Assembly: GCF_900108485.1 (NCBI RefSeq)
Contig: NZ_FNXF01000002.1
Coordinates: forward strand, 1 to 64,000
Origin: Rheinheimera pacifica
Lineage (GTDB): Bacteria; Pseudomonadota; Gammaproteobacteria; Enterobacterales; Alteromonadaceae
DNA length: 64,000 nucleotides
Direction of reading: 5' to 3'
In this document: positions 1 to 7,850 of the stretch, one piece after another
Numbering within the stretch: the first letter of the stretch is position 1
How the letters are laid out: each line of letters opens with the position of its first letter
Notes under the pieces: generated by a model
Database searches by the model: none
What the model was told of the DNA's origin: nothing
What the model saw: the letters and a program-made list of their open reading frames with translations, nothing else
Position numbers and translations under genes: made by a program

Positions 1-34
1 TTGTTTGGCGATAGATCTGATCACTGAACGCCAT
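1..34 (-). CDS. N-terminal start of an unidentified gene running off the left edge
   Basis: On the minus strand an ATG at 34 is preceded by an AAGGA Shine-Dalgarno about six bases upstream and opens a frame (reads MAFSDQIYRQ) that stays open to the window edge. A second in-frame ATG lies at 55 without a good ribosome site. Only eleven codons are visible, so no product can be named. The gene would be divergent from the DUF5655 gene. Confidence 0.35.
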   Translation of the reverse strand, partial: MAFSDQIYRQT

Positions 35-160
35 GAATGTTCCTTCTGATTTCATCTTTTTGTTTTAACTAGCAATTTTGTGGGGATACCTCAGGGTCGT
101 AGCTAATTAGCTCCACAAGCTAAACTCAAACTCCCCTAATGCCTTTTATCAGAGGTAGGA

Positions 161-574
161 ATGCCCAGGGAAATATGGCAATGCCCGAAATGTGCACGCG
201 AGTTTAGCCGAAAAAATCAGCGCCATGCTTGTGGCACCGGCAATAGTGCTGATGTGCTGCGTGACAGGCCGCAAGCGGTTATTGAGGTTTATCGGGCGAT
301 AGAAAGCTTTATTAATAAGCTTGGCAAAGTAGAAACAGTCGCCCGCGACCGCTATGTACTGTTTCGCAGCCGCCGCATCTTTGTCGACCTGTCGGTCATG
401 CAAAACGCAGTGCGGGTAGCAATACATCTTAGCCGCCGAATCGACAACCCGATTTTTATTAAAATTGTTGCTAACGGCAAACAAGTTACTCATGTCGCTA
501 AAATTACCAATCTGGTTGAGTTTAAACACATTGAACCGCTGATTAAAGAGGCCTGGCAGTTTTCACTCGCTTGA
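161..574 (+). CDS. DUF5655 domain-containing protein
   Basis: A 137-residue soluble protein. The first 25 residues carry a zinc-ribbon-like start (W-x-CPKC then an H-x-C pair), and the body matches what I recall of the DUF5655 family, a small domain of unknown biochemical role. The length fits the stand-alone form. The start is ATG with a GAGGTAGG ribosome site just upstream. The gene stands alone, divergent from the partial gene at the left edge and 54 bases before the toxin-antitoxin pair. The zinc-binding reading is inferred from two cysteines plus a His/Cys pair, so metal binding is plausible but not certain. No function is assigned. Confidence 0.7.
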   Translation: MPREIWQCPKCAREFSRKNQRHACGTGNSADVLRDRPQAVIEVYRAIESFINKLGKVETVARDRYVLFRSRRIFVDLSVMQNAVRVAIHLSRRIDNPIFIKIVANGKQVTHVAKITNLVEFKHIEPLIKEAWQFSLA

Positions 575-628
575 CGGCACCTCTTAACAGGTGCTATTAA
601 TGGCTACTGTTAACAGCAGGAGCTGATG

Positions 629-898
629 ATGCAAACCAAATTCTCTGAAGACGTAGTGCCGTTATCGGATTTAAAAATAAACCCCGGTAAAGTGGTAACG
701 CAAACCAATAGCACCCACCGGCCAGTGCTGCTTACCAGCCGTGGCCGCGGCGTTGCCGTGGTGCAGGCACTGGAAGATTACGAAAACACCGCTGAAGAAC
801 TGCGCTTTGTTAAAGCCATTGCCACTGGCCTGGCGGATATTCGTGATGGCAATACCGTAACTGCCGAACAGGCTAAACAACTGCTGGGAATTGATTGA
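629..898 (+). CDS. Phd/YefM family antitoxin
   Basis: An 89-residue antitoxin of the Phd/YefM fold. The N-terminal half (VVPLSDLKINPGKVV ... RPVLLTSRGRGVAVVQ) is the DNA-binding dimer core that would autorepress the operon, and the C-terminal tail would wrap and neutralise the toxin. An AGGAG ribosome site sits six bases before the ATG at 629. The ATG at 626 is also possible but only three bases away. The stop codon is directly followed by the GTG start of the toxin gene, so the two form one transcript with coupled translation, as usual for type II modules. Confidence 0.88.
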   Translation: MQTKFSEDVVPLSDLKINPGKVVTQTNSTHRPVLLTSRGRGVAVVQALEDYENTAEELRFVKAIATGLADIRDGNTVTAEQAKQLLGID

Positions 899-1189
899 GT
901 GAGGTTAGAGCTTGCTCAGTCCGCGCTGTCTGACTTGTTGGCAATAAAAGCCTGGTACCTCGAACAAGGCGTGCCGCATATTGGTCAGCGTTTTGTTACA
1001 GACATTATGGCAGCTGCCCAGCGCCTGACAAATCAGCCTGATTCCGGCCGGATGGTGCCGGAGTTTAATCAGGCCAATATCCGTGAAATTATCCTGCCGC
1101 CGTTTCGTGTGGTATACCTGCGCGAAGCAGATTGTATCAGCCTGATCCGCGTCTGGCGTAGTGAGCGTCAATTGCAACTACCCGAATGA
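899..1189 (+). CDS. RelE/ParE family toxin
   Basis: A 96-residue RelE/ParE-superfamily toxin. The signature pattern is visible: an N-terminal helix pair with AWYLEQGVPHIGQRF, then the strand block P-x-SGRMVPEF, REIILPPFRVVYLRE and a C-terminal VWRSERQL. The sequence alone does not separate ParE (gyrase poison) from RelE (mRNA interferase), although the short loop and PPFRVVY strand resemble ParE. The start is GTG immediately after the antitoxin stop. Both partners look full length, so the module is probably active. It sits alone between unrelated housekeeping-type genes. Confidence 0.87.
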   Translation: MRLELAQSALSDLLAIKAWYLEQGVPHIGQRFVTDIMAAAQRLTNQPDSGRMVPEFNQANIREIILPPFRVVYLREADCISLIRVWRSERQLQLPE

Positions 1190-1323
1190 TCGAACAGCAT
1201 AAAACGCTGGCTAAAATCCTGCTCCGGTAAGCTTTGCTTTCAGCGCTGTGTCAGGCACAGAGAAAGAGCCCACCGTTAGTTAATTCCAGCTGTCAGGCTG
1301 GTCTATTTGGAAAGGCGACATAT

Positions 1324-2361
1324 ATGTCAGTAAGCAAAGTGTCAGATGAGCTATCGCCGCAGCAACGCATCCGCTGCATCATTCAGGCTATTCGTGCCGA
1401 AGAACAATACTGGCGCGAACGCTACCCCATCCTGCGCTACCAGGACTGGCTTGGGCTGGGTATCTTATTGTTTGCACTAACGGGTATGGTAACTGCCGCT
1501 GGTTTATATTATCTGCAGTTGATCCCAGCCTGGGCCTGTATAATCGTGGCCGCACTGTGTGCATCCCTGTCGCATGAAATTGAACATGATCTAATCCATC
1601 GCCAATATTTTCGTAATACGCCAATCCTCTACCATGGCATGATGCTAGTAACCTGGTTGATGCGCCCTAACACAGTTAGCCCCTGGTACAGGCGCGATAT
1701 GCATCTGTTACATCACAAAGTCTCCGGCACCGCCAATGATATGGAAGAACGCCTGGTAGGCAATGGTATCGCCTATGGCTTGAGCCGTTTTATCGTGATG
1801 TTTGATGGGTTATCGGGTCTGTTTATACGTCGCGCTATTCTGCGCCGCGAAGTAGACAACTTCTCAGTACAAAAGCTGCTGCAAGCGAGCTTTCCGCTGG
1901 CCAGCCTGTATTTTCTTTGTTGGTATGTGTTTTTGTTATTCCACGCCTATGATGCCCTCTTCGGCGGCATTAGCGCAGCACCTTATCCGGACAGCTTAAT
2001 ATGGCTGATGCAAGGCATTGATTTCGCAGTGGTAGTGCTGATCGCCCCTAACGTTCTTCGCTCGTTCTGTTTAAACTTTATCACTTCTCATATGCATTAT
2101 TATGGCAACGTACATAACTTGCTGCAACAAACCCAAATTCTGGATCGCTGGTATTTTCTGCCGCTGCAGCTATTTTGTTTTAACTTTGGCAGTACCCATA
2201 CTATCCATCATTTTGTGGTGAATCAGCCATTCTATTTACGCCAACTGGTGGCCAGAAAAGCCCTTAAGGTGCTGCGCGAACAGGGAGTAAGAAGCAATGA
2301 TCTGTCCACTTTTGTTAGCGGCAATCGCTGGAAGGAAGAGCAAACAGTCAGAGCAAATTGA
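1324..2361 (+). CDS. Membrane fatty acid desaturase family protein
   Basis: A 345-residue integral membrane di-iron enzyme that would introduce a double bond or hydroxyl into an acyl chain at the inner membrane. Three histidine boxes are visible: HEIEH at about 84-88 followed by IH, HLLHH at about 127-131 and HTIHH at about 292-296. Hydrophobic spans lie near residues 43-80, 195-215 and 235-255. The frame is open from 1234, but the ATG at 1324 has a GGAAAGG ribosome site and begins a conserved-looking N-terminus, so I chose it. The exact substrate (fatty acid, alkane or sterol-like) cannot be told from sequence. Confidence 0.85.
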   Translation: MSVSKVSDELSPQQRIRCIIQAIRAEEQYWRERYPILRYQDWLGLGILLFALTGMVTAAGLYYLQLIPAWACIIVAALCASLSHEIEHDLIHRQYFRNTPILYHGMMLVTWLMRPNTVSPWYRRDMHLLHHKVSGTANDMEERLVGNGIAYGLSRFIVMFDGLSGLFIRRAILRREVDNFSVQKLLQASFPLASLYFLCWYVFLLFHAYDALFGGISAAPYPDSLIWLMQGIDFAVVVLIAPNVLRSFCLNFITSHMHYYGNVHNLLQQTQILDRWYFLPLQLFCFNFGSTHTIHHFVVNQPFYLRQLVARKALKVLREQGVRSNDLSTFVSGNRWKEEQTVRAN

Positions 2362-2472
2362 TTGCTTATTTTTGCCCTGATTGCCGCTATTATTGACGAT
2401 ATTGAGCCAGCATTGTTACCTGGATTTATTTTGACCGCCCCCCCATCAAGACTTTGCATCAGAGAGAGTAAA

Positions 2473-2832
2473 ATGAACGATTACGCAGCTTTAATTCAGC
2501 GCCAGCTGGATGCTTACAATAATAAAGACATTGAAGCCTGGTTAAGTACCTATGCCGAAGATGCACAGCAATTTGCTTTACACGGCGAATGTCTGGCTTC
2601 TGGCCATGAGGAGATGCGTAAGCGCATGCTGGTTCGGTTTACAGAGCCCGACCTGCATGCCCGCCTTTTAAGCCGTGCTGTTATGGAAAATATCGTAGTA
2701 GATCACGAAGTGATTACCCGTAATTTTCCCGAAGGCAAAGGCGAAATTGAAATGTTATGTGTTTACGAAGTGAAAAACGGCTTAATTAAAACCGCTTCTT
2801 TCGCTGTTGGCCAGCCAAAATATATGGTTTAG
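2473..2832 (+). CDS. NTF2-like / SnoaL-like small protein
   Basis: A 119-residue protein of the nuclear transport factor 2 superfamily (SnoaL, steroid delta-isomerase type). The N-terminal helix with QLDAYNNKDIEAWLSTYAEDAQ is the hallmark, followed by the curved beta-sheet. Such cone-shaped folds bind small hydrophobic ligands, and catalysis cannot be deduced here. The frame is open from 2362, but the ATG at 2473 follows AGAGAGAG and matches the domain start, so the shorter form is reported. It is downstream of the desaturase by 111 bases and may share its transcript. Confidence 0.75.
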   Translation: MNDYAALIQRQLDAYNNKDIEAWLSTYAEDAQQFALHGECLASGHEEMRKRMLVRFTEPDLHARLLSRAVMENIVVDHEVITRNFPEGKGEIEMLCVYEVKNGLIKTASFAVGQPKYMV

Positions 2833-2904
2833 CAAACTATCAGGGGCTGATTAACATCAGTCTCTTTACAGATTGAATTTTAATCTGCCCCCCGTTAATC
2901 CACT

Positions 2905-3042
2905 TTACAAGCCAAAAATCTGGATTACGCCTATGGCAATCAGATAAATAGCCACAACATAGTTTAGGATCTTCGGCCGGATCAATATCAGAATACCGGC
3001 AATGATGGAGAGCACTGGAATAAGGTCAATATGCAAAGTCAT
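2905..3042 (-). CDS. DUF3096 family small membrane protein
   Basis: A 45-residue protein read directly from the minus strand. It starts MTLHIDLIPVLSIIAGILIL, continues with an RPKILNYVVAIYLIAIG segment and ends IFGL. Two hydrophobic helices separated by a short RPK turn match the DUF3096 family of tiny inner-membrane proteins. The family function is unknown. An AGGA ribosome site lies seven bases before the ATG. It is convergent with the NTF2-like gene and divergent from the SDR operon. Confidence 0.8.
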   Translation of the reverse strand: MTLHIDLIPVLSIIAGILILIRPKILNYVVAIYLIAIGVIQIFGL

Positions 3043-3214
3043 AATCCTGTCCTTTTATGTTTGAGCTGAGTGGTGGGTGAACTAAAGCATTCTGCTGCCT
3101 GACAGGAAATATAGCAATTCATTAGGAAAAGGCGGCTTAGCTAATTAAAGCCTTACGCTGCACTTCAACTCAGCAAGATCCGGGTCGGCAGGCTGGACGC
3201 GACCTTTTAGAATT

Positions 3215-3252
3215 GGCTCTGTTTCAACTAGATACCCATTTCAAACAGAGCC
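3215..3252. promoter_or_regulatory. Inverted repeat before the SDR-AraC/MGMT operon
   Basis: A perfect 10-base inverted repeat (GGCTCTGTTT at 3215-3224 and AAACAGAGCC at 3243-3252, 18-base spacer) ends 12 bases before the SDR start codon. It could be an operator, perhaps for the AraC-type protein encoded in the same operon, or a leader hairpin that limits translation. Regulation is inference. The symmetry itself is seen directly. Confidence 0.45.
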
Positions 3253-3264
3253 AAGAGGTCGAAT

Positions 3265-4029
3265 ATGAATACGCTGAAGAATAAAGTCGTTATTATTACT
3301 GGCGCCAGTGCAGGTATTGGTCGTGCAACCGCACGCCTGTTCGCCAGAGAAGGTGCTTCGTTGGTGCTGGCGGCAAGAAGAGAGCCTGAGCTGCAAGCTT
3401 TGGCTAATCTTATTACTGAAGAAGGAGGCCAGGTGCTGGCGATAGCAGGTGATATTGGCGAAGAGGCATTTGCTAAAACTCTGGTGGAGCAGACTTTAGC
3501 CAAATTTGGCCGCCTGGACGTTGCATTTAATAATGCTGGCATATTAGGTGCCAGAGGGCCAGTTCCCGAGATGTCTTTGCACGATTGGAACCAGGTTATC
3601 GCCACGAATCTGACGAGTGCTTTTCTGGCGGCGAAGTACCAACTTCCCGCTATGTTGGCTGGCGGTGGTGGGTCCCTGATTTTTACCTCTACCTTTGTGG
3701 GCTATACAGCGGGTATGCCAGGAATGTCTGCCTATGCCGCCAGCAAAGCGGGTTTGATTGGCCTTACCCAGGTACTTGCCTGTGAGTATGGCTCGCATAA
3801 CATCCGGGTAAATGCATTATTGCCAGGTGGAACTGATACAGCGGCGGCGCAGGAATTTGCCCCTACGCCTGAAGAAAGGCAGTTTGTCTGCAGCCTGCAC
3901 GCGCTTAAACGTATTGCTAAGCCAGAGGAGATTGCCCAATCCGCGCTTTATCTGGCTTCCGATGCGTCCAGCTTTACTACGGGCTCAGCGATGCTGGTAG
4001 ACGGTGGTGTATCCATAAATCGGGTTTAA
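3265..4029 (+). CDS. SDR family oxidoreductase
   Basis: A 254-residue classical short-chain dehydrogenase/reductase, cytosolic and NAD(P)-dependent. Visible motifs are the cofactor glycine motif TGASAGIG at 12-19, NNAG at 89-92, a catalytic Ser/Thr cluster near 141-143, YAASK with Tyr157 and Lys161, and the C-terminal LVDGG close to the end. Arg38-Arg39 after the second strand favours NADP. The substrate is unknown. The ATG start has an AGAGG ribosome site. It is 11 bases upstream of the AraC/MGMT gene, so the two are probably one operon. Confidence 0.88.
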   Translation: MNTLKNKVVIITGASAGIGRATARLFAREGASLVLAARREPELQALANLITEEGGQVLAIAGDIGEEAFAKTLVEQTLAKFGRLDVAFNNAGILGARGPVPEMSLHDWNQVIATNLTSAFLAAKYQLPAMLAGGGGSLIFTSTFVGYTAGMPGMSAYAASKAGLIGLTQVLACEYGSHNIRVNALLPGGTDTAAAQEFAPTPEERQFVCSLHALKRIAKPEEIAQSALYLASDASSFTTGSAMLVDGGVSINRV

Positions 4030-4040
4030 AAGGCGGTGTC

Positions 4041-4868
4041 ATGTCAGACTACGACCGTATTGAGAAAGCTATGGCCTATATGGTAGACAAGGCAGCTGAG
4101 CAACCCAGTTTGGCAGAGATTGCCGCCCATATATACCTTAGCCCTTATCACTTTCAGCGGCTTTTTTGCCGCTGGGCAGGCACAACTCCAAAGCGCTTTT
4201 TGCAGGTCCTGACATTGGAACGGGGTAAAAAGTTACTGGACGAATCCCGTTCCCTGCTCGACGTATCACATGAGATTGGATTAAGTGGCAGCTCAAGGCT
4301 ACATGATCATTTTGTGCAGATTGAAGCAGTCACTCCGGGCGAGTACAAAAATCGGGGAAAGCAGGTCAATGTAGAATATGGCGTACACTCTACCCCGCTG
4401 GGGCCTATGTTTGTAGCAGTAACCCAGCGCGGTGTTTGCCGGGCAGAGTTCATCGGCTTTAATACTGTGGAAGCGTTACTGGACGACTTGCATAACGTCT
4501 GGCCTTTAAGTTCGATCAAAGAAAGCATCCCGGCTACACGTCATGCCATTGACGCTTTTTTTGGCCAACATGCAGCGTCCAGGCAGGGGCCTCTGTCGCT
4601 GCATGTAGCAGGCACCAATTTTCAGCTCGCGGTATGGCGTGCACTGCTTAAAATACCTCCTGGCGCTGTGGCCAGCTACGTACAGGTCGCTGCAATGCTC
4701 GGGGATCCTAAGGCAGCAAGAGCAGTTGGTAACGCCATTGGGGCGAACCCGATTGCGATGCTGATCCCTTGTCATCGGGTTATACAGCAAAGTGGTGCTC
4801 TGGGTGGTTACCGCTGGGGGCCGACCAAGAAGCTAATGGCACAAACATGGGAAACCATGTTTATCTAG
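4041..4868 (+). CDS. AraC-type regulator fused to O6-methylguanine-DNA methyltransferase (Ada-like)
   Basis: A 275-residue fusion. Residues 1-105 are an AraC/XylS helix-turn-helix pair (PSLAEIAAHIYLSPYHFQRLF ... GLSGSSRLHDHF), and residues 110-270 are a suicidal alkyltransferase domain with the active-site PCHRV, acceptor Cys244, followed by GGYRWG. It would remove methyl groups from O6-guanine and regulate genes. Compared with E. coli Ada it lacks the N-terminal zinc-methyltransferase AdaA domain, so the usual phosphotriester switch is absent. An AGGCGG ribosome site precedes the ATG. Its position 11 bases after the SDR gene suggests co-expression. Confidence 0.88.
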   Translation: MSDYDRIEKAMAYMVDKAAEQPSLAEIAAHIYLSPYHFQRLFCRWAGTTPKRFLQVLTLERGKKLLDESRSLLDVSHEIGLSGSSRLHDHFVQIEAVTPGEYKNRGKQVNVEYGVHSTPLGPMFVAVTQRGVCRAEFIGFNTVEALLDDLHNVWPLSSIKESIPATRHAIDAFFGQHAASRQGPLSLHVAGTNFQLAVWRALLKIPPGAVASYVQVAAMLGDPKAARAVGNAIGANPIAMLIPCHRVIQQSGALGGYRWGPTKKLMAQTWETMFI

Positions 4869-4988
4869 GCAGACCTTCTAATGGTATCTTCTTTGTCTCA
4901 GATCCAATTTAATTAAGCCAACAAATGAGCACCGCCGCTGTGCAAAACATCGGGCAAGCAGGAGCCAACAATACTATGAAATTTGACA

Positions 4989-5495
4989 ATGACTGGCATT
5001 ACCTTTAACGCAACAATCACCATCCGCGGTATTAATCCGTACGTACTGGTGAGCGGCGAGCTGGCTAAGCAGCTAAAAGAGCAGTGGCGCAAACCACTGC
5101 CGGTACTGGTGCAGGTAAACGGCCAGCCCGAGCCACCGTGGCGGATTAATATGATGCCGGTTGGTGACGGCAGTTTCTATTTATATCTGCATGCCGATGT
5201 ACTCAACGCATCCGGCACCGGGGTTGGTGACGTGGTGCAGGTAGCGCTGCAATTTGATGCCGGTTACGTACCCGGGCCTGTTGATCCGATGCCAGACTGG
5301 TTTCGCATAGCGTTAGAACAGAACTCAGCAGCCAGCCAGCGCTGGAACAGCCTTGTGCCAAGCCTGCAAAAAGAAATTTTACGCTATCTGGCCCGGCTAA
5401 AGTCCGCTGAGGCACAGGCGCGCAATACCGAACTGGCGATATATGTGCTGGCTGGCGGTAAGGCGCGCTTTCTGGCGCGCTCCTGGAACGAATAG
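4989..5495 (+). CDS. DUF1905 and YdeI/OmpD-associated domain protein
   Basis: A 168-residue protein. The first 90 residues form a DUF1905 beta-barrel-like domain (GINPYVLVSGELAKQL ... GVGDVVQVAL), and the last 60 form the YdeI/OmpD-associated helical domain (P-D-W-F-R-I-A-L ... W-N-S-L-V-P-S-L-Q-K-E-I-L-R-Y-L). The family is often called bacteriocin-protection-like, without a proven mechanism. A TTG at 4983 is in frame, but the ATG at 4989 is the more natural start. The upstream ribosome site is weak. It is convergent with the ArsR/SRPBCC operon. Confidence 0.8.
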   Translation: MTGITFNATITIRGINPYVLVSGELAKQLKEQWRKPLPVLVQVNGQPEPPWRINMMPVGDGSFYLYLHADVLNASGTGVGDVVQVALQFDAGYVPGPVDPMPDWFRIALEQNSAASQRWNSLVPSLQKEILRYLARLKSAEAQARNTELAIYVLAGGKARFLARSWNE

Positions 5496-5526
5496 ACCGG
5501 CGCTGGGGTAGCGCCAAAGCTGACAT

Positions 5527-5844
5527 TCATTGCTCGGTAAACTGCTTTAATGCCTGTAAGCGCTCGTCCCACTGTGCTTCCAGCGCGGTAATAAATGCCT
5601 TGCTCTGTGCCAGTGTGGCGGCATCCAGCTGCACTTTTACTTCGCGCCCAGTCGGGTGCAACTGTACCACTTTTGCTGACACCAGTGCCTGAATTTGCTT
5701 ACGTGCCCCCTGGCGGCTAATGCCGAGATCTTTAGACAGTTCCCCCAGGCACAGTGCTGCGCCATTCGATAAGCGCTGCACTATCTGCAACCGTACCGGG
5801 TCGCCCAATGCTTTAAATATCTGTGCAATAGCAGCCTGGCTCAC
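5527..5844 (-). CDS. ArsR family winged-helix repressor
   Basis: A 105-residue ArsR-type transcription factor. Residues 1-85 form the winged helix (IFKALGDPVRLQIVQRL, then the recognition helix around LGISRQGARKQIQAL). The C-terminal 20 residues are a short extra helix. No cysteine pair of the metal-sensing type is seen. The gene overlaps the stop of the SRPBCC gene by four bases (ATGA). This repressor plus AHSA1/SRPBCC pairing is common, and the repressor usually controls its own operon. Confidence 0.87.
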   Translation of the reverse strand: MSQAAIAQIFKALGDPVRLQIVQRLSNGAALCLGELSKDLGISRQGARKQIQALVSAKVVQLHPTGREVKVQLDAATLAQSKAFITALEAQWDERLQALKQFTEQ

Positions 5845-6287
5845 TTGCCCTCCTCACTGAAGTATTGTTGTAACCGCGCCAGCATAAAGTCCCAGCCATT
5901 GCTATTTTGTGCCAGACTGTTTGCGGCGATGTCAGACGGTAAATCGGCAAAGCCGGTTTCAGTTAAGCTGACTTTGCAGCGGCCCGGTTTCAGCTCTGTA
6001 ATACGAAACTCGACCAGAGTATGCGGCACAGTGAGTACTTCACCAATGAAATTATTGCCGCCTGGCACCCAACGATAGGCAAAGTAGTTGTAAGGGCTAG
6101 CCGCTTCAATATAAACACTGCTTCTGTGTTTTTCACCAAAGCTGAATACGGCTTGTGCCCCCTGCCGGTATTCGCCTGTTAACGTATCGGGAAACCACTT
6201 TACCACCTGCTCCGGCGTGGCAATGGCGTTGTATATGCGCTCTGCTGTGGCGTTAATAGTAAGGTCACGCTGAATAGTGTTTTGCAT
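5841..6287 (-). CDS. SRPBCC (AHSA1-like) family protein
   Basis: A 148-residue START-like helix-grip protein of the AHSA1/CalC subgroup. The N-terminal INATAERIYNAIATPEQVVKWFPD and the C-terminal GWDFMLARLQQYF are typical. These proteins bind hydrophobic small molecules, and no enzymatic role can be assigned. It is the first gene of a two-gene minus-strand operon with the ArsR repressor, with which it overlaps by four bases. The 285-base region upstream (6288-6572) is shared with the divergent flavoprotein gene and contains an AAACGGTTGCA-containing stretch near 6357-6367 but no site I can name. Confidence 0.82.
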   Translation of the reverse strand: MQNTIQRDLTINATAERIYNAIATPEQVVKWFPDTLTGEYRQGAQAVFSFGEKHRSSVYIEAASPYNYFAYRWVPGGNNFIGEVLTVPHTLVEFRITELKPGRCKVSLTETGFADLPSDIAANSLAQNSNGWDFMLARLQQYFSEEGK

Positions 6288-6572
6288 AAGTTGCTCCGTA
6301 TCTGAGTTTAGCTTTACTACGGCTTAACTAAAGCACAGCATAACCAAACATGCAACCAAACGGTTGCATTTTTTTGATAATACTTTATTTGCCATGTCGA
6401 ATGCGCTGGTAGCCTATTATCGCGCACAGAAGTAGGCACACTTTAACCCGACCCAGCCCTGCCATTTTTGCCCTTTGGCGACAGACAAAGCCAAAATGTG
6501 TTTTACTGTGCCCTATTGTCTAAAAACAACGTCGCCAGATGTTGCTTTTATAGCCGAACCGGGAGGGCATTG

Positions 6573-7850
6573 ATGGCTGAACGTGGGATCACATACTCTA
6601 TTGCTGTAATTGGCAGCGGTATGGCGGGGTTAGCGGCGGCTTATCGGGCACGCTGTGCCGGCCATAATGTTACGGTATTTGAAACCCATAACAACCATGG
6701 TATGGATGCTCACAGCCTTAGCGTAAACAGCGGCCTGGTGGATGTGCCCCTTCGCGTAATGAGCCCCGAAAGCTGGCCCAGCCTGCTTGCGCTGGCCAAA
6801 GAAGTGGGCGTGGGCACTTTTAACGTGCAAACCCATACCTCTTGCAGCTGGACTAACCGCCATACCTGGTTTCGCAGTGGCGAAGTGCCGCTGCTGGGCT
6901 GGCCCTTTATTGGCTCGTGGCGCTATCTGAACCGCAACGCCCTGCGCATAGGGCTGGGTATCTGGCAGCTGCGGCGGTTAACCCGCCAGCTTGAGCACCA
7001 TAGCAAAGATGCCACACTGAAGGATGCCACGCTGGCTGACATTTTGCAGCAACACAACTTTGACCCACTGTTTTGGCGCGGCCTGGTGCTACCCATTCTT
7101 ACCACCATTTGCACCTGCGAGGAAAAACACCTGCTGAAATGGCCGGCAGCGCAGTTATTGTTATTACTGAATGGCATTTTGTACAGCAGCCAGCTTTGCC
7201 GGCTGGAAGGTGGCACGTCAGCACTGGTGCAGGCGTTGGCTAAAGGCCTGCCTTTGCATAGTGGTAGCCCTGTAGTACAGGTTAAAACAGGCGGGCAAGG
7301 AGTAAAGGTTTATAACGAACGTGGCAATGGTGGCGTGTTTGACCGGGTAATTGTTGCCACCCAGGCTAACCAGCTAAGTTTTTTGGATGACGCCCAGTTT
7401 GGCGCTGAGCGCGACATGCTGCAAAACATTGGCTTTGATTCAGGCGAGCTTTGGGTGCATCAGGACAGCCGCTTTATGCCGCTAAAACAACAAGACTGGA
7501 CAGCACTGAACTTTCAGCTGGATAGAACACTAACAAAACCGATGTTTACTGTCTGGGTTAACAGGGTAGAACCTACGCTTAGTGACAGCGCGCCGGTGTT
7601 TCAAACCTGGAACCCGCTGTTTGAACCCAAGCCGGATACCGTACTGGCACGCATACCACTGCAACGCGCAGTGGTTACCCCAGGCACTGCACAGGTGCAT
7701 AGGGCCCTTCAGCAATGGCACTGCCAAAGCGGCCGCCAGGTGTTTTTTTGTGGCTCCTGGGCCTATGAGGGCGTGCCGCTGCTGGAATCGGCTGTGCAAT
7801 CAGCCAATGTCGTGGTAGACATGATTAATCAGCCCGCTGCACCGCATTAG
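6573..7850 (+). CDS. FAD-dependent amine-oxidase-like oxidoreductase
   Basis: A 425-residue flavoprotein. An N-terminal Rossmann dinucleotide-binding motif (AVIGSGMAGLAAAY, about residues 9-22) is followed by an acidic residue, FET, and the C-terminus carries the second FAD contact (FFCGSWAYEGVPLLESAV). The general pattern is that of the NAD(P)-binding Rossmann-like/amine oxidase COG2907 group often found near cyclopropane fatty acid genes, which are absent here. The frame is open from 6468, but the ATG at 6573 has a GGGAGGG ribosome site. The last 26 bases overlap the convergent sorbosone dehydrogenase gene. Confidence 0.82.
   Translation: MAERGITYSIAVIGSGMAGLAAAYRARCAGHNVTVFETHNNHGMDAHSLSVNSGLVDVPLRVMSPESWPSLLALAKEVGVGTFNVQTHTSCSWTNRHTWFRSGEVPLLGWPFIGSWRYLNRNALRIGLGIWQLRRLTRQLEHHSKDATLKDATLADILQQHNFDPLFWRGLVLPILTTICTCEEKHLLKWPAAQLLLLLNGILYSSQLCRLEGGTSALVQALAKGLPLHSGSPVVQVKTGGQGVKVYNERGNGGVFDRVIVATQANQLSFLDDAQFGAERDMLQNIGFDSGELWVHQDSRFMPLKQQDWTALNFQLDRTLTKPMFTVWVNRVEPTLSDSAPVFQTWNPLFEPKPDTVLARIPLQRAVVTPGTAQVHRALQQWHCQSGRQVFFCGSWAYEGVPLLESAVQSANVVVDMINQPAAPH

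Noticed and set aside
2833-2904. Terminator between NTF2-like and DUF3096 genes
   Set aside because: Six-base CAGATT/AATCTG stem is too weak and lacks a clear T run.
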